Below are positions 1-5,862 of a DNA stretch of 8,351 nucleotides, one piece after another. The stretch comes from CAZIWX01 sp964543125 (GTDB taxonomy: Bacteria; Fidelibacterota; UBA8477): positions 1 through 8,351 of the forward strand of contig CAZIWX010000107.1 of assembly GCA_964543125.1 (NCBI GenBank), given 5' to 3'. Each line of letters opens with the position of its first letter. Within the stretch, counting starts at the first letter, position 1. The notes under the pieces are model-generated. The model saw nothing but the letters and a program-made list of their open reading frames with translations. It made no database searches and was not told the DNA's origin. The position numbers and the translations under genes were made by a program.

Positions 1-323
1 TTATTGTCGTAATAATAAGCACCGCCATTGGCGTAATCATCAGTGTCCCGAATGATAAGCTGCGTTTTTTCCCGGGGTTTGTAATGATACACATCGGTAA
101 TGGCCGGATAAATATCTTCCGCCACTTTCAGAGCTTCGTTAGCCGTCCATTCCGTTCCATCGTGATAATGAACAATAAAATGGTCCCCCTCGATAGTGTG
201 CCATTTCAATTCCGGGTGATTATACCCGAATTGAGCTGACAGGAGGATTGGGATGAACCAACCGATTATCCAGCGGGTCGTTGTTGCATAATTATTCTTA
301 ACTTGGAGGAAATATTTGATCAT
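1..323 (-). CDS. Secreted peptidase-MA/TolB-propeller-like protein, N-terminal part (truncated by window edge)
   Basis: The first 107 codons of a gene that runs off the low-coordinate edge; there is no stop before the edge. Residues 1-17 are a polar/basic N-region, about 18-30 are hydrophobic (WIIGWFIPILLSA), and SA-Q at 29-31 is a plausible signal-peptidase cleavage site, so export is likely. The mature start (HPELKWHTIEGDHFIVHYH, about 36-54) and the segment RDTDDYANGGAYYYDN (92-107) match, from memory, the opening of large FCB-lineage proteins with a peptidase-MA-like domain followed by a TolB/WD40-like beta-propeller. In that family the HExxH motif comes after this point, so activity cannot be judged here. 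ATG at 321-323 is chosen; an in-frame GTG at 333-335 is possible. Neither has a clear Shine-Dalgarno. It lies 20 bp after the pseudoprotease gene, in the same direction, so co-transcription is likely. The family call is moderately sure; the function is not known. Confidence 0.7.
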   Translation of the reverse strand, partial: MIKYFLQVKNNYATTTRWIIGWFIPILLSAQFGYNHPELKWHTIEGDHFIVHYHDGTEWTANEALKVAEDIYPAITDVYHYKPREKTQLIIRDTDDYANGGAYYYDN

Positions 324-343
324 GGATTCAGCCACAATTTCGG

Positions 344-3166
344 TCAGTGGATGACCATCACTTTAACAATTTTAGAGGCTGTAGCACCATTAACCCCAAC
401 GGCTTTAACATTTGCGAGATAAACGCCGTTGCCAATGCTGCTGGTATTCCAAATCATCTCGTTATCAGAATTTTGGTCGGCAATACCGGACCCCACCTGG
501 GCAACCGGTGCTCCTGAAAGTGCATAGATCTTAACCACCCAGGATTTTGCCACTCCCAAGTGAGCCCGAAACGTGGTGTGGTTACCGGTGACGGGGTTGG
601 GATAATTGAAAACCGATGCCGGATCCATGAGTGAATTCGTGACGGTTCCGGGTGTGGTGGTTCCGGTCACACTTCTAAAGTAAGGCCAGGTGGATTCCGG
701 AGTTCCCCACACCGGTTGTTTTCCGGAACTGCCAAGAATCGAAAATTTCAAGTAGGTGTTATTGCCAGCAATGATCTGCCAGTTTGAAGTCCCCGTTACA
801 AAATATTGTAGCGGTTGGACAGGATCAGAATATTGCAGCGCACCTGTATCCACAATTTTGCCATGCAGATCGTAGATGGAATAGCTCGCTGCGTGGCGTA
901 AAAATATTTCCGGGTAATCCGTTCCTTTAAAATAACCAACCAACGGATTTCCACTCCAGGCGTCCACCGGCCACGGTGAATCAGAAACCAGGGTACCATT
1001 GTAATTCAGCACTTTAATTTGATGGTCATCGATCAGGATATATTCCGCCGCAGGATCATTATCAGCCTGGACGGGAATGGCGTACCGGGGCGCCGCGGCG
1101 GACAACAGCCTGCTTCCCTCGGCATTATTGAGATACAATTGGTTTCCCACCTGCTTCAATTGTCCGCTTTGATTGACCTCGTCACCCATTTGGAAATAAA
1201 CCGGTAAGAAATTACCCGGTGGCGCCAACTTAAAATTTGAGCCACTGCCCGATTCATACAGAGCACCGATGGAATCCGGGTGGGACGCGATCTGATAAAC
1301 GTGGTTGGTCAGAGTATCAATTTGCATGACCCGGCTGGAGTCGGCGCCATTCAACCAGTAGGTGAATTTTCCCTGAAAGTAGGTCGCATTAGTAAAATTG
1401 CCATCCGTTAAGTCACTGAAGCTGGTGTCTGAGCGGGAATCGCTAAATCGATTACCGGTGGCGGTATGAACGACAAAGTAGGGATAAAAATAGGCGAGGC
1501 TGGAATCGCTGACTCCCGACCGGAGTTGAGTCAGACTGATTATATGATTCTCGTCCGGTTCCAGTGATGTGGCCGTCATGCGAAATAGAGCGATTGAATC
1601 CGTTCCGGCGAGACGGCCCCAGACCGCCGGTGACGTCATGGGGGTGATGCCATAAACTTCACTTATTTTCCGATCATCGATAAGCCGCTCCGACGTAACG
1701 CTGAAAGACATGACCGAACCTGAGCGGGAAATCTTTTCCAGAGTTATATTACTGAACCGCCCGGTGTTAGTAAGGGTCGCCGGATGGGTATCCGGTCCGA
1801 AACGCAATGAACTGTCCCGATAGACTCGTTGATTGGGATTTAAAGCAAACCACCCTTCGTTGCCGGCAAACCATTGATCAAACCACCAGCCTTGTTCCAA
1901 AAAATCCTTGAATAAAAGCCGGGTAGGATGGCCTATATCCTGGGCGCCGTCCGCCTCAACCACATCCACCCATTGCGTTGTACCCGCGTTGGGATTAAAG
2001 CCCGCCACCCTGGCATTTTCATCTATATGCCAGATGATGAGGCCATTACCGGGATAACCGGCGTCATATTCATCCGGCTCAAGGGCAACCCCGCCGGCCC
2101 CAAAATCAAAAGAAGCTGTATCGTAATTGATGTACCATTCGGGTAAACTCGGAGGCGCAGAAAGATTACGCTCCCGATTCTCGATCAAATAATACTCGTC
2201 CGGAGCGATGGGGACTTTAATTGGCGGGGCATCTACCGCAATGGAAACCGTATCACCGATAAATGCGTCTTGAAAGGTTTCCCAGCCTTGCAAGTAGCGT
2301 GAATAGGGATTTGGCCAGGCGGGAACCAAGCCCTGCATATTTGCTGCTCCCTGATCCATCAAGCCAAATTTTCCAATGAGGCTCCGTCCGGTTTCAGTGT
2401 TATACATGGGTTCCAATCCCAAGCTGAAGCCCAGCATCAGGGCCAGGGTGCCGTTTAATCCAAACTGGTAGAAACAGGGATCATCTGTGTCGGTAAACAG
2501 ATCGCGCGTCTCTTTAAAATGGAGCATATTCTGGGACTCGGGAATTATCAGGACATCCGGAATGGGTGGTGAATAACCATTTTGCTGAAAATCGTTGGCG
2601 TTGAGATAAGCTGAAGGGAGGTTTCCCGGGGTTGGATCCAGGGCGAAGGCGAAATCGCCACCCAAGCCGGCATGAAAAATAATCAGTGTGTTGAACTGAC
2701 TGAAATCGACCTCATTCCCCACGGCATCCATTGCATCATGGACGAATTCCACCAACTTTGCGGTAGTATCGTACCGAGCCGTGTAAGGGTGGTAATAGAG
2801 CATATCGTGGGGTAGCTCATAGGCGCCATCGGAAGTCAACGGAAAAACCTGTGAATTACCCACATCAAGTTTAACCTGCCCCCGGGATACTTTATCCCAG
2901 TATCGCCGGGCGGCTTCAAGATGGTCTAGGAAATAGGCGCGATTATGGGGTGGTGGATCAAACCTGGTATCGGCGCAGTCCACCTGAAAATCCGAGTTTA
3001 GCACAAATTTGCCATTCCCAGCCGTGGCTGAAAGGGAATCCATTTGAAACTCGATTCGGATTGCCGCAACCCGCAAGGTTTGAGCAAATACACTTGAATT
3101 TCCAGCCTGGAATAAGCCGATGCCCATAATAAATGGCACCCACAGGCTAGAAATTCTTATGCGCAT
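344..3166 (-). CDS. Secreted M6 (immune inhibitor A-like) metalloprotease homologue lacking the zinc site; probable pseudoprotease
   Basis: A 940-residue exported protein. Residues 1-29 are a signal peptide (hydrophobic core about 8-20, VFA-Q cleavage). The M6-type body covers about 30-490, with YFLDHLEAARRYWDKVSRGQ (78-97), a HAG segment (165-167), YNTETG...FGLMDQG including a Met-turn-like Met270, YYLIENR (325-331), GLIIWHIDE (375-383) and EADG (404-407). Where active relatives have HExGHxxGLPD, residues 243-253 read LMLGFSLGLEP: both His ligands, the catalytic Glu and the third ligand (Asp) are replaced. No HExxH occurs elsewhere. About 500-845 is Ser/Asn/Asp-rich, possibly beta-propeller-like (NDPAAEYILIDD, YPEIFLR). 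From 848 a FlgD-like/type IX sorting-like domain starts with NYPNP and ends in IVKVMVIH. The reading frame is intact. It follows the PorV-like gene by 22 bp and has no obvious Shine-Dalgarno; the start is set by the signal peptide. The fold is confident; loss of proteolysis is inferred from the missing residues. Confidence 0.88.
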   Translation of the reverse strand: MRIRISSLWVPFIMGIGLFQAGNSSVFAQTLRVAAIRIEFQMDSLSATAGNGKFVLNSDFQVDCADTRFDPPPHNRAYFLDHLEAARRYWDKVSRGQVKLDVGNSQVFPLTSDGAYELPHDMLYYHPYTARYDTTAKLVEFVHDAMDAVGNEVDFSQFNTLIIFHAGLGGDFAFALDPTPGNLPSAYLNANDFQQNGYSPPIPDVLIIPESQNMLHFKETRDLFTDTDDPCFYQFGLNGTLALMLGFSLGLEPMYNTETGRSLIGKFGLMDQGAANMQGLVPAWPNPYSRYLQGWETFQDAFIGDTVSIAVDAPPIKVPIAPDEYYLIENRERNLSAPPSLPEWYINYDTASFDFGAGGVALEPDEYDAGYPGNGLIIWHIDENARVAGFNPNAGTTQWVDVVEADGAQDIGHPTRLLFKDFLEQGWWFDQWFAGNEGWFALNPNQRVYRDSSLRFGPDTHPATLTNTGRFSNITLEKISRSGSVMSFSVTSERLIDDRKISEVYGITPMTSPAVWGRLAGTDSIALFRMTATSLEPDENHIISLTQLRSGVSDSSLAYFYPYFVVHTATGNRFSDSRSDTSFSDLTDGNFTNATYFQGKFTYWLNGADSSRVMQIDTLTNHVYQIASHPDSIGALYESGSGSNFKLAPPGNFLPVYFQMGDEVNQSGQLKQVGNQLYLNNAEGSRLLSAAAPRYAIPVQADNDPAAEYILIDDHQIKVLNYNGTLVSDSPWPVDAWSGNPLVGYFKGTDYPEIFLRHAASYSIYDLHGKIVDTGALQYSDPVQPLQYFVTGTSNWQIIAGNNTYLKFSILGSSGKQPVWGTPESTWPYFRSVTGTTTPGTVTNSLMDPASVFNYPNPVTGNHTTFRAHLGVAKSWVVKIYALSGAPVAQVGSGIADQNSDNEMIWNTSSIGNGVYLANVKAVGVNGATASKIVKVMVIH

Positions 3167-3188
3167 GGAAAACAGGTTATAGGAACGA

Positions 3189-4565
3189 TCAGAACTTATA
3201 GGTCAGGGAGTAACGCATGGTGTTGTTTAACGGATGGTTCGGTTTTTCACTGGTATAGCCAAAATCGAAACCAAAATTTCCATAGCGAATTCCGAATCCG
3301 AAGGTAGGCGCGGATATCTTCCCCGTGACATCACGATACCAGCCACCGCGGATGGCAAACAAGTCATTATACCAATACTCAACACCCACATTGTTAACTA
3401 GGGTGTTTAACTCATTCTGAATACTACGATTGTTTTTATTCCCGACTTCCAACCTGCCATCTCTGCCATAGACACCGTATTCGGGGTCGCCATAGTTCTG
3501 GGTTATCACCATCACCGAATCACCACTGGAAACATCCCAGGTAAAAAAGGTTGGATTACCATTTTGATCGTATCCGCCAATCCGCCGATCTCCCGGATTA
3601 TCCATATCACGATTACCACCTAACAACCAATCATCAACCCAGGAAGTAAACAAGGCTACATACCAGGGATCGGTGTGAGGCGTTTCCTGTTGGCCTTTTT
3701 GGTTGTAATCATCACCCGCGTTGAATTTTGGTTGACCATTGATGAAACTGCCAGAACCGCTGCTATTATATCCACCGACCCAACCATCGCCATCCCAGTC
3801 CATTGCCGCATACGACGCAACAACGATTTTTGACACGTCGTAGGCCAGGTCCAAACTGTTATGTTTTTTCTTGATGAGATGAATATTTACACCCAGTTTA
3901 AAGGTCGTGGGCATCGGATCAGCCTGATCTTCATCAATGAAGGAGATTTTCGGACCGATATTCGTGAGAACCGATCCGAAATCCAGCAATCCGTTGAAGG
4001 CATTGCGTTTGAGATACCCCACATCAAATCCAAAGTCCGTAGACCACGGATTCCCCTGCTCGGTCCCGACCGCCCGATCAGCCAGGTGTTGATATAAAAT
4101 TTTGGCATTCAACCCGATGCCGGAAGTGCGTGTTAGTAAGGCACTATAGCTGATTGCGGCCGCTGTAAAATAGGTCCGGAAAGTACCTTCCGTGTTTCCT
4201 TCCGAGTCGGTTCGGATTTGTTCACCGGCATCCAAGTAAATGAGATGGCCACCGATGGAACCAAAATTTTTTACATTCTGGCGATACGCTAAAAAATCAT
4301 ACGCCATATCATCGGCCAAACCGGGTAACCATTTTACATGCATTCCTGACATTTCATAACCGGTTTGGAATGCCAGTCCGGCCGGATTCCAATAGCTGGC
4401 ATAAGCATCGTTGGCCACTGCGACTTGAGCTTCACCCATACCTCCCGCCCGGGCGCCGGGTGCGATTAAGAGAAATATCGCTCCGGCCGTACTCTGGCTG
4501 TAGGCTGCCTGGGTGACCAGCAGGCTTATGACAATTGTTGTTATGATTCGACCTTTACGGTTCAT
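3189..4565 (-). CDS. PorV/PorQ-family outer-membrane beta-barrel protein
   Basis: A 458-residue protein with a signal peptide (basic start MNRKGR, hydrophobic 7-20, AYS-Q cleavage near 23). The mature N-terminus has the PorV/PorQ hallmark: APGARAGGMGEAQVAVAND (35-53) followed by YASYWNPAGLA (55-65). Alternating strands follow, and the protein ends in a barrel-type strand with a terminal Phe (RYSLTYKF). In Bacteroidota, PorV is an FadL-like barrel that carries type IX cargo to the attachment complex, while PorQ and many paralogues have less defined roles; which applies here is not decidable. Residues about 256-385 form an unusually long Asp/Gly/Asn-rich insertion starting with DWDGDGW, resembling a calcium-loop DxDxDG pattern. 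AGGAGG four bases before the ATG supports the start. It is the first gene of a probable operon with the M6 homologue, whose 'YPNP' C-terminal domain fits a PorV-type partner. Its expression may be controlled by the leader hairpin upstream. Confidence 0.88.
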   Translation of the reverse strand: MNRKGRIITTIVISLLVTQAAYSQSTAGAIFLLIAPGARAGGMGEAQVAVANDAYASYWNPAGLAFQTGYEMSGMHVKWLPGLADDMAYDFLAYRQNVKNFGSIGGHLIYLDAGEQIRTDSEGNTEGTFRTYFTAAAISYSALLTRTSGIGLNAKILYQHLADRAVGTEQGNPWSTDFGFDVGYLKRNAFNGLLDFGSVLTNIGPKISFIDEDQADPMPTTFKLGVNIHLIKKKHNSLDLAYDVSKIVVASYAAMDWDGDGWVGGYNSSGSGSFINGQPKFNAGDDYNQKGQQETPHTDPWYVALFTSWVDDWLLGGNRDMDNPGDRRIGGYDQNGNPTFFTWDVSSGDSVMVITQNYGDPEYGVYGRDGRLEVGNKNNRSIQNELNTLVNNVGVEYWYNDLFAIRGGWYRDVTGKISAPTFGFGIRYGNFGFDFGYTSEKPNHPLNNTMRYSLTYKF

Positions 4566-4569
4566 TGAT

Positions 4570-4575
4570 CCTCCT
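4570..4575 (-). promoter_or_regulatory. Ribosome binding site of the PorV-like gene
   Basis: The minus strand reads AGGAGG followed by ATCA and ATG. It is a full-strength Shine-Dalgarno with a short 4-nt spacer, and it begins directly after the U-run of the upstream hairpin. The two downstream genes of the cassette lack a comparable site. Confidence 0.75.
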
Positions 4576-4617
4576 AAAAAAAATAAAAACCGAACGCTTT
4601 TTTTTACATCCGGTTTT
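4576..4617 (-). terminator. Intrinsic terminator or attenuator hairpin in front of the PorV-like gene
   Basis: Minus-strand arms AAAACCGGATG (4607-4617) and CGTTCGGTTTT (4586-4596) pair over 11 positions, including two G-U wobbles, around a 10-nt A-rich loop. They are followed by T-A and then eight Ts (4576-4585), the classic hairpin-plus-U-run layout. The stem is AU-rich at its base, so strength is uncertain. It lies about 110 bp downstream of a good promoter and directly before the Shine-Dalgarno. It could attenuate the PorV-like operon or end a separate short transcript. On the plus strand there is no following T-run, so the hairpin is directional. Confidence 0.65.
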
Positions 4618-4731
4618 CCACAAGCCTTTCGAGAATATCCACCCGATCCACGAGTGGAAACTTCAATTCATTTGGTTGCTTTAAGCGTCCTTTAACAATA
4701 TCCTGATAGGCTTTCCCATGTTTGTGCGGAC

Positions 4732-4760
4732 AATATAGATGGTTCAAATTCGCGTGTCAA
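4732..4760 (-). promoter_or_regulatory. Sigma70-type promoter for the PorV-like operon leader
   Basis: The minus strand has TTGACA (-35, 4755-4760, perfect consensus), a 17-bp spacer and TATATT (-10, 4732-4737, five of six consensus bases). The expected start is near 4725. It is the only gap of useful size in the window and points at the PorV-like gene. If the organism uses a Bacteroidota-type primary sigma factor (TTTG / TAnnTTTG) this match could be less meaningful, but the near-perfect bacterial consensus with ideal spacing argues for a real site. Confidence 0.65.
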
Positions 4761-4780
4761 TAAAAGAGGCTATCAGTTGT

Positions 4781-4804
4781 GTTATTACTCACAGAGCTAA
4801 TAAC
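4781..4804. repeat. Imperfect palindrome between the YcaR-like gene and the promoter
   Basis: Seven-base perfect arms GTTATTA and TAATAAC flank a 10-base centre. With one bulged G the pairing extends by CTC/GAG around a TGT loop. It begins 13 bp after the stop codon of the YcaR-like gene and ends 20 bp upstream of the -35 box, centred about 67 bp before the predicted start. It could be an operator for a dimeric regulator or a hairpin ending the upstream operon. No U-run directly follows it (only TTTT about 15 bases on), which weakens the terminator reading. Confidence 0.45.
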
Positions 4805-4817
4805 GACCGATTTCAGG

Positions 4818-5066
4818 TCAATTTAGCTCGATTCCTTCTTCAATCAACAGGACCGGAATATCATCCCGAATGGCATAAAGTATATGCCCATCCTCTCGGA
4901 TCAGACCGGCCTGTAATGGTTCTTTGATGATAATCCCCGTCCGATATTTTAGCGCTTGTTTCTCGATTTCCACATTGAGTCTGGAAATGACTTCTGAATC
5001 CGCCATCTGCAATGGTTGCCGGGACTCAGGGCACCTTAGGATGGCTAATAGCTTCTCATCAATCAT
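4818..5066 (-). CDS. Trm112-like/UPF0434 (YcaR-like) small protein
   Basis: An 82-residue protein of typical UPF0434 length. It opens MIDEKLLAILRCPESRQPL, the family's hallmark start with a single CP motif (Cys12), and ends with the hallmark GHILYAIRDDIPVLLIEEGIEL. The second Cys of a CxxC pair is absent, as in many bacterial members. The molecular role of bacterial members is poorly defined; eukaryotic and archaeal Trm112 activates methyltransferases. An upstream in-frame ATG at 5168 would add 34 residues unlike the family and overlap the ABC gene by 110 bp. The ATG at 5064-5066 fits the family start and has GGAG seven bases upstream. It overlaps the end of the MlaF-like gene by 8 bp, so translational coupling is likely. 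Last gene of the housekeeping block. Confidence 0.88.
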   Translation of the reverse strand: MIDEKLLAILRCPESRQPLQMADSEVISRLNVEIEKQALKYRTGIIIKEPLQAGLIREDGHILYAIRDDIPVLLIEEGIELN

Positions 5067-5820
5067 CAAATTTCTCCATTTTTGCGGTATGCCGGCGGGC
5101 ATAGCCGCGAATAAATTCCTGAACGATGGGATCACCTGAATTACGGATTTCTTCCACCGTACCGTCAAAAACTATTTCGCCTTCATGCAAAAGCGCCATC
5201 CGATCTGCTACGGTAAATGCGGTTTGCAGATCATGGGTAACAACCACGCTGGTTACATGAAGTTCCCGCTGTAATTTTCGAATAATCTGGGCAATGGACT
5301 CAGTCATCACCGGATCCAAGCCTGTCGTTGGTTCATCATAAAGCAAATAAGCCGGATTCATGGCTACCGCTCGAGCCAGGCCAACCCGTTTGCGCATGCC
5401 TCCACTTAACTCAGCCGGGAACTCATCTTCGACACCCTCCAGCCCAACCATGGTCAGACATTCCTTAACCTTGCCGGCGATTACAGCTTCGGATTGGTCG
5501 GTAAGGGAATGGAGTCCAATGCTCACATTATCAAAAACATTCATACTATCGAACAGGGCCGATGACTGGAAAAGCATCCCGAAACGTAAACGGATAGCAT
5601 TCATGTCGCGGCGTTGCAGTTTCCCAATTTCTCGATCGTCGATGTAGATACTTCCACGATCGGGATCCATTAGCCGGAGAATCAAGCGTAATAAAACACT
5701 TTTCCCAACACCGCTTTTACCGAGGACCACCAAAGTTCTGCCGTCCTTGACTTGTAGATTCACCCCGCGCAGAACCTGGTGCGTAGTGAAAGCTTTCCAA
5801 ACGTTTTTAATGACGATCAT
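5059..5820 (-). CDS. mlaF: ABC transporter ATP-binding protein, MlaF-like (phospholipid/MCE transport)
   Basis: A 253-residue cytoplasmic ATPase. Walker A GKSGVGKS (34-41), Q-loop Gln85 (FQSSALFDSMNVFDNV), signature LSGGMRKR (138-145), Walker B LLYDEP with Glu163, D-loop GLD (167-169) and switch His196 (VTHD) are all intact. GKSGVGKSVLLRL, FQSSALFDSMNV, LSGGMRKRVGLARA and DEPTTGLDPV are characteristic of the MlaF/Ttg2A group, which powers lipid movement between inner and outer membrane with the MlaE permease and an MCE-domain protein (MlaD). No mlaE or mlaD flanks it: nrdR precedes it and the YcaR-like gene overlaps its end by 8 bp. The start at 5820 gives the normal family N-terminus. Its only Shine-Dalgarno-like element, AGGA, lies far upstream inside a small inverted repeat (AGGA-AAGC-TCCT, 5828-5839), so initiation may be weak. 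Function in lipid transport is inferred from sequence class. Confidence 0.85.
   Translation of the reverse strand: MIVIKNVWKAFTTHQVLRGVNLQVKDGRTLVVLGKSGVGKSVLLRLILRLMDPDRGSIYIDDREIGKLQRRDMNAIRLRFGMLFQSSALFDSMNVFDNVSIGLHSLTDQSEAVIAGKVKECLTMVGLEGVEDEFPAELSGGMRKRVGLARAVAMNPAYLLYDEPTTGLDPVMTESIAQIIRKLQRELHVTSVVVTHDLQTAFTVADRMALLHEGEIVFDGTVEEIRNSGDPIVQEFIRGYARRHTAKMEKFDD
5064..5077 (-). promoter_or_regulatory. Ribosome binding site and start codon of the YcaR-like gene
   Basis: GGAG (5074-5077) sits seven bases before the ATG at 5064-5066, inside the last codons of the MlaF-like gene. It favours this start over the in-frame ATG 102 bp further upstream. Confidence 0.6.
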
Positions 5821-5847
5821 GATGTTTAGGAGCTTTCCTGATAATTC

Positions 5848-5861
5848 AAGCTGATCAGCTT
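5848..5861. repeat. Perfect 14-bp palindrome between nrdR and the mlaF-like gene
   Basis: AAGCTGATCAGCTT is self-complementary over its full length and lies one base after the nrdR stop codon, in a 42-bp gap. On the transcribed strand it has no U-run, so it is a poor terminator in that direction; it could be an mRNA hairpin or a protein site. It does not resemble the NrdR box. Its role is unknown. Confidence 0.4.
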
Positions 5862-5862
5862 T

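Larger units (their letters stand above)
4566..4725 (-). other. 5' leader region of the PorV-like operon, possibly an attenuator leader or small RNA
   Basis: This is the stretch from the predicted transcription start (about 4725) to the PorV-like start codon. Besides the terminator hairpin, it has complementary segments that could form other folds. AAGCCT (4708-4713) pairs with AGGCTT (4622-4627), and TTTCCAC (4654-4660) pairs with GTGGAAA (4615-4621). The last segment shares three bases with the terminator's 5' arm, so that pairing would compete with its base. TTAAAG occurs twice, 11 bp apart (4690-4695 and 4679-4684). A 12-residue ATG reading frame starts at 4719 without a Shine-Dalgarno. 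I do not recognise a known riboswitch class. Confidence 0.4.

Noticed and set aside
2408..2443. Loss of the zinc site through a frameshift or sequencing error
   Set aside because: The frame is continuous and the conserved residues on both sides are in register, so only codon replacements, not indels, explain the change.
4576..4617. Reading the hairpin as a bidirectional terminator for convergent genes
   Set aside because: Only the minus-strand side has a following U-run, and there is no plus-strand gene running into it.
4513..4695. Plus-strand open frame across the PorV-like start and leader
   Set aside because: It is antisense to the signal-peptide region of a clear gene, has no Shine-Dalgarno or promoter that I can see, and reads as random sequence.
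4818..5168. A 116-residue version of the YcaR-like protein starting at 5168
   Set aside because: The extra 34 N-terminal residues lie inside the MlaF-like gene in another frame and do not look like the family. The ATG at 5066 has a Shine-Dalgarno and gives the family start.
5848..5861. NrdR box or nrdR autoregulatory site
   Set aside because: The palindrome does not match the NrdR box pattern and lies after, not before, nrdR.
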